In this document: in pieces, positions 59,013 to 64,000 of the stretch
Layout of the letters: every line of letters starts with the position of its first letter
Position numbering within the stretch: the first letter of the stretch is position 1
NCBI GenBank assembly: GCA_035384565.1
Contig: DAOOIT010000019.1
Span: 1 to 64,000 of the forward strand
Length of the DNA: 64,000 nucleotides
Source of the DNA: Planctomycetota bacterium
GTDB lineage: Bacteria; Planctomycetota; PUPC01; DSUN01
Reading direction: 5' to 3'
Notes under the pieces: model-generated
Seen by the model: the letters and a program-made list of their open reading frames with translations, nothing else
Databases searched by the model: none
What the model was told of the DNA's origin: nothing
Translations under genes and position numbers: made by a program

Positions 59013-59876
59013 GTGAAAACGGTCCTCGTCACGGGCGCGGCGGGGGTGCTGGGCAAGGCGGTGACGGCGCTCCTCGAACGCGAGCCGGGCGTACGGCTTC
59101 GGCTCACCGACGTGGTGCCGCTGGCGACGCGCCACGAGTTCCTCCAGGCCGACCTGGCAAACTGGGAGGAAGCGAATGGGCTTTGCCGCGCCGTGGACGA
59201 GGTGCTTCACATCGCGGCGATCCACCCGTGGAAGCAGTACACGCCGCAGCAGTATCTGGACTGCAATATCAAGGGCACTTACAACATCCTCCAGGCCGCG
59301 GCGGAGGCGGGGGTGAAGCGGGTCATCTACACCAGCAGCATCGCGGCGATGGGCTACCGCTACGAGCGGCCCGAAGAGCTGCCTTTCGACGAATCGCGCC
59401 CCTGCCGCCCGTGCGAGGATCTCTATGGCGTCTCGAAGCACGTGGGCGAGCAGCTCTGCGAGATGATGCGCCACCGCCACGGCATGCCCTACATCGCCTT
59501 GCGGCCCGGCACGTTCATCCCTCGCGACGAGACTGACCCCGCTTGGGGGCTTTCGCTGCTCACCCAGTGGCTCCACGTGTCCGACATTGCGATGGCGCAC
59601 GTGCTGGCACTGAGGAGCGACCTGAGGAACGAGGCGATCATCATCACGGCCAAGGTGCCTTTCACAAGCGCCGACGCCCCTGCCCTCCTCAGCGATGCGC
59701 GGCCGGTGATCCTCCGCTACTTCCCGAAGGCAGCGCTCCTGGAGGAACGCGGCGTTCAACTCCCGAAGAAGATTGACCGCTGGTACAGCCTCGCCAAAGC
59801 CGAGCGGCTGCTGGGCTATGAGCCGAAGTGGAGCTTCGGCGAATGGCTGGAGAAGGCGCTGGCCAAGACCGCCTAG
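59013..59876 (+). CDS. NAD-dependent epimerase/dehydratase (extended SDR)
   Basis: A 287-residue Rossmann-fold enzyme with the dinucleotide loop TGAAGVLGKAV (7-17), IYTSSIAAMGY with the catalytic serine, and YGVSK (near 131-135) with the catalytic tyrosine and lysine. It is similar to nucleotide-sugar or sugar epimerases/dehydratases, somewhat shorter than GalE-type enzymes. GTG follows GAGGAGCAGAGC. The region upstream carries a dispersed repeat and a moderate promoter. The substrate is unknown; nearby genes suggest a sugar. Confidence 0.88.
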   Translation: MKTVLVTGAAGVLGKAVTALLEREPGVRLRLTDVVPLATRHEFLQADLANWEEANGLCRAVDEVLHIAAIHPWKQYTPQQYLDCNIKGTYNILQAAAEAGVKRVIYTSSIAAMGYRYERPEELPFDESRPCRPCEDLYGVSKHVGEQLCEMMRHRHGMPYIALRPGTFIPRDETDPAWGLSLLTQWLHVSDIAMAHVLALRSDLRNEAIIITAKVPFTSADAPALLSDARPVILRYFPKAALLEERGVQLPKKIDRWYSLAKAERLLGYEPKWSFGEWLEKALAKTA

Positions 59877-59924
59877 AGGAGCGAAGCCCAGGCCCCCATG
59901 ACCTCTTCCGAGGGGGTCGAGAGA

Positions 59925-60021
59925 GCTTTCGGGGGCTCGGAGCCGCAGAGAGTGGGGGAGCCTGCATTGCGACAACAAGCCCTTGAAAGGTCGTTCGACA
60001 GGCTCACGATGACACGCCATG
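59925..60021. repeat. Copy A of a TTCGACAGGCTC repeat
   Basis: It contains TTTCGGGGGCTCGGAGCCGC, AGCCTGC and then AAAGGTCGTTCGACAGGCTC with ACGATGACAC. The last part is complementary, with one change, to TCGTGAGCTTGTCGAACGACCTTT at about 62727-62750. Motifs around TTCGACAGGCTC are known as short interspersed repeats in many bacterial genomes. It lies between the SDR and DUF362 genes. Confidence 0.6.
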
Positions 60022-60044
60022 GGATGCGATGAGGCCACGTCAGG

Positions 60045-61175
60045 ATGAACACAGTTGCCGTCGTGCAGAGCGGCGCTGACCACAGCAGCGCCCTGCACCG
60101 CGTGCTGGCGTTGGCGGAAGCCGACGACGTGATGCGGCCCGGCGACTCCGTGCTGATCAAGCCCAACCTCCACGCGGCGCAGCACTGGACAACCGCGGGC
60201 ACGACCAACCCCGCCCTTGTCGTCGCTCTCATCGAGTGGGCGCGGGCGAGAGGGGCCGGCCGCATTGTGGTGGCCGACGGCTCATACTACGGCACACCCA
60301 AACCTGAGCAAGTCTTCGTTGACACCGGCATGGCCGCGGCAGTGGAGGCGGCGGGGGCCGAATGGGCGGCGATGCCGAGCCACGGCTATCGCGTCTTCGC
60401 CAACGCCTCGCCCCTTCTGCCGCCCGAAACCGGCATCAGCCAGTTCGTCTTCGAGTGCGACAGGCTCATCAACGTGGCCGTAATGAAGACGCACATTGAC
60501 TGCCTCGTGACCCTTGGGATGAAGAACCTCAAGGGCTGCATCCGCAACGAGGACAAGCGCGCGTTCCACAACGATCTCGACATCAACCGCGCCCTCGTGG
60601 CCCTCAACCGCCTGATCACGCCCGACCTGACGATCGTAGACGGCACGCTGGGGATGGAGGGCATCGGCCCGCACGCCGGGCGGCCGGCGAACTTCGGCCA
60701 CATCTTCGCCAGCCGGCACACGCCGTCGGTGGACGCCGTGGCGGCCTCGGCAATGGGCGTCGAGATCGCTGAAGCGCGGACCCTCCAGTACGCCTTCGAG
60801 GAGGGGCTGCTGGACCCCGCGGCCATCCGCGTCGTCGGTGTGCCCGTCGAGACCATCCGCCGGCGCTTCGAGCGCCCCTACGAGGCGATGATGCGCGAGC
60901 TGCCCGGCCTGCGCCTCCAGATGACCACCGCGTGCAGCGCATGCAAGCTCAACGTCATCCGCGCCCTGCGCGAGAACCGCCAGGCGGGCATCTCGCTCCC
61001 AGGGCGTCCTATCGCGATTGGCAAGGTTGTGGGCGAGGGCTCTGCACCCCGCGAACCCGACGCGATCCTCATCGGCCGCTGCGCCGCCGAGCACGCCGTC
61101 GGCCATCGCTACCTCCCCGGTTGCCCGCCCTCGGTCGCGCGAATCAAGGACTTCCTGGCCACTGTTTGCAGTTGA
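60045..61175 (+). CDS. DUF362 domain protein, larger form with C-terminal CxxC
   Basis: A 376-residue protein of the same DUF362 family as the one near 45.4 kb. Family marks are VLIKPNLHAAQHW, IVVADGSYYGTPK, VAVMKTHIDCLVTLGMKNLKG with a conserved cysteine, and HTPSVDAVAASAMGVEI. It has about 90 extra residues, including CSACKLNVIRALRE (near 303-316), whose CxxC could bind iron-sulfur or zinc or act in redox. No signal peptide. The next gene is a Tat-exported isomerase-like gene with its own promoter, whose -35 box overlaps this stop. Confidence 0.88.
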   Translation: MNTVAVVQSGADHSSALHRVLALAEADDVMRPGDSVLIKPNLHAAQHWTTAGTTNPALVVALIEWARARGAGRIVVADGSYYGTPKPEQVFVDTGMAAAVEAAGAEWAAMPSHGYRVFANASPLLPPETGISQFVFECDRLINVAVMKTHIDCLVTLGMKNLKGCIRNEDKRAFHNDLDINRALVALNRLITPDLTIVDGTLGMEGIGPHAGRPANFGHIFASRHTPSVDAVAASAMGVEIAEARTLQYAFEEGLLDPAAIRVVGVPVETIRRRFERPYEAMMRELPGLRLQMTTACSACKLNVIRALRENRQAGISLPGRPIAIGKVVGEGSAPREPDAILIGRCAAEHAVGHRYLPGCPPSVARIKDFLATVCS

Positions 61176-61200
61176 CAACGCCTTGCTGGCGGGCTATAGT
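61172..61200 (+). promoter_or_regulatory. Near-consensus promoter for the exported isomerase-like genes
   Basis: Perfect TTGACA (61172-61177) and TATAGT (61195-61200) are separated by 17 bases. Transcription would start near 61207, giving a leader of about 56 bases before the ATG at 61263. Confidence 0.82.
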
Positions 61201-61262
61201 CGGCGCATGCCATAGCTGGTTCCGGCCGGCCCATTCGCCATCCAGGTCGAAAGGAGGGAACC

Positions 61263-62684
61263 ATGCGCAAGAGTGTTACTCGCCGCGAGTTCCTCGCCGC
61301 GTCCGCGGCGGCCGGGGCGCTGCTGGCAGGTTCGTGGAGGGACCTGGTCTCAGGCGCCGACGGAGAGGATTGGCCGCCCAAGCTGCCGACCGTGAAGATC
61401 TACAAGGTGTTTGCCGGACGCACCGGCGGCCACTATCTCTCCAGGCCAACCGACGAGATCGGCAAGTTCAACCAGTACCTCGACGGCGTGGCCAGGAAGC
61501 TCGGCGGCGTGGAGTTCGTCGGCGGCGACCTGATCCCCGACGTGAAAGTCGAGGAGGTGGCCGCGAAGCTGAAGAACGCGGACGGTGCGCTGCTCTTCCA
61601 CCTGTCGGGCCACGGCGGCGATGCTCCGGTGCTGAGCAAGCTGCTCGACACGGGGGTGCCTGCGGCGGTCTTCTCGCAGCCCTTCAGCGGCCACGGCTGG
61701 ATGTACTTCCCCGCCCTCGCCAAGGCGGGCAAGAAGGTGGTGCTGCTGCCCACGAGCGACTGGGGCGAACTCGACCATATGGTCGCGCTGCTCCGCGTGC
61801 CGGCCTGGATGCGGCAGACCCGTGTGCTCGTGGTGGGCGGCCCAGTGGGCACCGCCGCGGCCTGTGACCTCAAGCAGGTGAAGGAGCGCCTGGGCACCGA
61901 GGCGCTCGTCGTGAAGAACGAACAGGTGCTGGAAGCGATGAACGCGGTGGACCTCAAGGCCGCGGAGGCCGAGGCCGAGGAGTACTGGCTCAAGCCGGCC
62001 CAGAAGCTCGTGGAGCCGAAGCGCGACGAGGTGATCCAGTCGGCCCGCATGTACCTCGCGGTGAGGGCCATGATGGCCAGAGAGCGGGCACGGGCCATCA
62101 CCAGCTCGCACTGCATGGGCAACCCGCGCGGCTGCCTGACCTTCAGCAAGCTCAACGACGAGGGGCTCGTGGGCGCCTGCGAGGGCGATATTGACTCGAC
62201 CCTCACCATGCTGATGTTCGGCTACGCGTTCGGCGTCCCCGGCTTCATCACCGACCCCGTGTTCGACACGGCGAAGAACGCCCTCATCCACTTCCACTGC
62301 ACGTCCGCCACGAAGCTGGATGGGCCGTCGGGCAAGCGGCAGCCGTTCAACATTCGCTGCCAGACCGACACCCAGGGCGGCGTGGCCCTGGAGGTCGAGA
62401 ACCGCGTGGGGCAGGTGGTCACGTGCGCCAAGCTCATCAACCTCGACACCATGCTCATCTCGACGGGCAAGATCATCGAGGTCACCCACAGCCCGCTGGG
62501 CTGCCGCACGCAGTTTGTTACCGAGGTCAAGGACGCGCGTTCGATGTTCCACAACTGGGGCGCCGGCGTGCTCAAAGGCGGCGTGATGGCGCTGCTGCAC
62601 CGCGCCGTCTTCTACGGCGACCACACGCAGGACATCAGGCACCTGGGCGCCCTGATGGGTTTCAAAATCGTGGAGGAAGCCTGA
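61263..62684 (+). CDS. Tat-exported L-fucose/arabinose-isomerase-like protein
   Basis: A 473-residue protein with a twin-arginine signal (VTRREFLAASAAAGALLAGS). The body resembles L-fucose isomerase-type folds: an N-terminal Rossmann-like half (VFAGRTGGHYLSRPTDE, ALLFHLSGHGGDAPVL) and a C-terminal half with NDEGLVGACEGDIDSTLTML, where glutamate and aspartate match metal ligands of sugar isomerases, plus LIHFHCTSATKLDGPSG. Sugar isomerases are normally cytoplasmic, so export is odd; the protein may instead bind or sense sugars. Strong promoter; AAAGGAGGG upstream. A paralogue follows. Confidence 0.82.
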   Translation: MRKSVTRREFLAASAAAGALLAGSWRDLVSGADGEDWPPKLPTVKIYKVFAGRTGGHYLSRPTDEIGKFNQYLDGVARKLGGVEFVGGDLIPDVKVEEVAAKLKNADGALLFHLSGHGGDAPVLSKLLDTGVPAAVFSQPFSGHGWMYFPALAKAGKKVVLLPTSDWGELDHMVALLRVPAWMRQTRVLVVGGPVGTAAACDLKQVKERLGTEALVVKNEQVLEAMNAVDLKAAEAEAEEYWLKPAQKLVEPKRDEVIQSARMYLAVRAMMARERARAITSSHCMGNPRGCLTFSKLNDEGLVGACEGDIDSTLTMLMFGYAFGVPGFITDPVFDTAKNALIHFHCTSATKLDGPSGKRQPFNIRCQTDTQGGVALEVENRVGQVVTCAKLINLDTMLISTGKIIEVTHSPLGCRTQFVTEVKDARSMFHNWGAGVLKGGVMALLHRAVFYGDHTQDIRHLGALMGFKIVEEA

Positions 62685-62726
62685 TCACCCACGCCACGGT
62701 CCAGGGCAGGTGGCCAGTCTTCTTGT

Positions 62727-62841
62727 CGTGAGCTTGTCGAACGACCTTTCGGGGGCTTGCCGCCGCGATGGAGCACCGCACTCTCAAATCGGCTGAGCCT
62801 GCTGGAAAATCCCTCGACAGGCTCGGGATGACACCCGTTCG
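62727..62841. repeat. Copy B of the TTCGACAGGCTC repeat
   Basis: It begins with TCGTGAGCTTGTCGAACGAC and TTTCGGGGGCTTGCCGCC, then AGCCTGCTGGAAAATCCC, and ends TCGACAGGCTCGGGATGACAC. So the unit has a copy of the repeat core at each end in opposite orientation. It lies between the two isomerase-like genes. Confidence 0.6.
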
Positions 62842-62872
62842 AACTACCGCACAGCTCTGAAAGGAGACGGGC

Positions 62873-64000
62873 ATGAACAGACCGATGGGTTGTTGCCGTT
62901 GCCCCCTCAGCCGCCGGGCGTTCCTGGGCGGCTGCGCGGCAGGAGCCGCTGGGCTGATGGGCTTGAGGGCGGGCGCGGCCGATGCCCCCGTTCCGGCCGC
63001 GGGCGGCAAGGCCAAGGTGCGACTGGCCTTCACTTATGTGCCCTCGACCGGCCCCATCTGGCCGAACATTGGCTACGACTTCGAGAAGCGCAAGAAGGAG
63101 ATCCTCGACAAGCTGGTCCCCGGTTGCCCCAACGTCGAGTTCGTCCCCGCCGACGTCCTCAACCGCAAGCAGGCCGAGGAACTCATCGAGAAGGACAAGG
63201 ACGCCGGTTTCGATGGCTACCTCGTCTTCCTCCTGGGCCTCTGGACCGGCGCCTCGGGCCTCCTCGCCACCACCGGCAAGCCCTCGCTGTTCGTGGATGA
63301 CCTCTACGGCGGCTCGGGCGAGTTCCTCACGCAGCTTCCGGGCGTCCTCCGCTCGAAGAAGCCCGTCGAGTGGGTCTCGTCGTCGCGCCTCGACGACGTG
63401 GTGGCCTCGGCCAACTGCTTCGCGCTCCTCAAGCAGGGCAAGACCGCCGAGGACTTCGTGGCCGCGGCCAAAGCCGCCCGCCTGAAGAACTCCGCGCCCA
63501 TGGGCGACATGACGGCCTGCAAGGAAGACAGGGTGCAGGCCCTTGACATGGCTGAGTGCCTCAAGCGCCTCAAAGAGAAGACCATGCTCACCGTCGGCGG
63601 CGGATGGGGCATGCCCGGCATCGCCAAGACCATCGAGGACGCCGTCGGCGTCAAAGTGGTGCCCGTGGACTTCAAGGAGTTGCACGCCGCCTACGAGGCC
63701 GCCGAGAAGGACGCGGCGGCGAAATGGGCCGACAAGTGGCTGAAGACCCCCGACACGAGACTCATCGAGCCCACGCCCGACGAGATTCAGCGCTCCGGCG
63801 CCATGTACCTCGCCATGCTGGACGTGCTGAAGAAGCGCAACGCCCAGGCCATCACCATCAACTGCCTGGGCGGTTTCTATGGCGGCCACATCAAGGCCTA
63901 TCCCTGCCTCGGCTTCACCCAGCTCAACGACGACGGCCTCGTTGGCGCCTGCGAGGCCGACATCATGTCCACCATCACGATGATGGTTTTCGGCACCCTC
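62873..64000 (+). CDS. Second Tat-exported isomerase-like protein (3' end outside window)
   Basis: The open frame runs past the window end (376 codons seen). The N-terminus has a twin-arginine signal (CPLSRRAFLGGCAAGAAGLM); LGGC could also act as a lipobox. The body is a paralogue of the previous protein: an N-terminal Rossmann-like half (DGYLVFLLGLWTGASGLLA) and NDDGLVGACEADIMSTITMM in place of NDEGLVGACEGDIDSTLTML. GGWGMPGIAKTIE and INCLGGFYGG are further shared-type blocks. ATG follows AAAGGAGACGGGC. Probably in one transcript with its neighbour. Confidence 0.82.
   Translation, partial: MNRPMGCCRCPLSRRAFLGGCAAGAAGLMGLRAGAADAPVPAAGGKAKVRLAFTYVPSTGPIWPNIGYDFEKRKKEILDKLVPGCPNVEFVPADVLNRKQAEELIEKDKDAGFDGYLVFLLGLWTGASGLLATTGKPSLFVDDLYGGSGEFLTQLPGVLRSKKPVEWVSSSRLDDVVASANCFALLKQGKTAEDFVAAAKAARLKNSAPMGDMTACKEDRVQALDMAECLKRLKEKTMLTVGGGWGMPGIAKTIEDAVGVKVVPVDFKELHAAYEAAEKDAAAKWADKWLKTPDTRLIEPTPDEIQRSGAMYLAMLDVLKKRNAQAITINCLGGFYGGHIKAYPCLGFTQLNDDGLVGACEADIMSTITMMVFGTL

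Noticed and set aside
1..64000. CRISPR arrays, rRNA/tRNA genes, insertion sequences, phage or plasmid genes
   Set aside because: None could be recognised by eye; repeats present are hairpins and dispersed elements without regular spacers or transposase genes.

Overview
The window is very G+C-rich bacterial DNA (about two thirds G+C by eye) from a Gram-negative organism. The likely group is a planctomycete or a close PVC-type relative. Reasons: kdsB and other envelope genes; a 31-residue AURKAIP1/COX24-type basic protein starting M-P-C-G; a di-haem hydrazine-synthase-alpha-like protein outside any anammox context; DUF6807, DUF362 and Tat-exported sugar-isomerase-like proteins; many secreted beta-helix, TPR and LamG-type proteins; and several dispersed palindromic intergenic repeats of a kind common in such genomes. 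I see no rRNA, tRNA, CRISPR, insertion sequence or phage genes.

Layout. 0.2-12.3 kb: a secreted TPR/peptidase-MA protein, lacZ, a divergent ArnT-like glycosyltransferase, a STAS/pseudo-receiver/HATPase fusion, and a selenium-associated cassette (cysteine desulfurase, YedF, DUF3343). 12.9-18.5 kb: a housekeeping run pheA-tpiA-secG-yicC-gmk-rpoZ-coaC-coaB. 18.6-24.6 kb: an exported MEMO/AMMECR1 fusion, a glycosyltransferase, kdsB, a membrane/coiled-coil protein and a CCA-adding-type enzyme. 24.5-27.5 kb (minus strand): ribokinase, CDF metal exporter, argC. 27.6-35.7 kb (minus strand): a six-gene envelope cassette transcribed from one near-consensus promoter: ExbB with an IPT/TIG-like N-terminus, ExbD, a long TPR protein, a membrane-anchored VWA protein, a small TPR membrane protein and an O-antigen-ligase-like protein. 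35.9-38.3 kb: pcm, a lipoprotein and two very small genes.

38.4-64 kb is mainly carbohydrate and secreted-protein metabolism: a xylose-isomerase-like TIM barrel plus an AGE-family epimerase, a giant six-hairpin glycosidase-like protein, two DUF362 proteins, DUF6807, a zinc-peptidase-like lipoprotein, a CGGC-Nif3 pair, the di-haem protein, a beta-helix protein, a three-gene set (ceramidase-like/LamG, N-formylglutamate amidohydrolase, C39-like peptidase), an SDR epimerase and two tandem Tat-exported L-fucose-isomerase-like proteins, the last cut off by the window end. The organism looks like a polysaccharide degrader that processes sugars partly outside the cytoplasm.

The best candidates for something undescribed are the ExbBD-TPR-VWA-polymerase cassette, the exported isomerase/DUF362 group, the STAS-pseudoreceiver-kinase fusion, and the families of perfect hairpin repeats in intergenic DNA, one of which appears to supply the start codon of a gene. 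Sixteen promoter candidates resembling the sigma-70 consensus stand out against the G+C-rich background.
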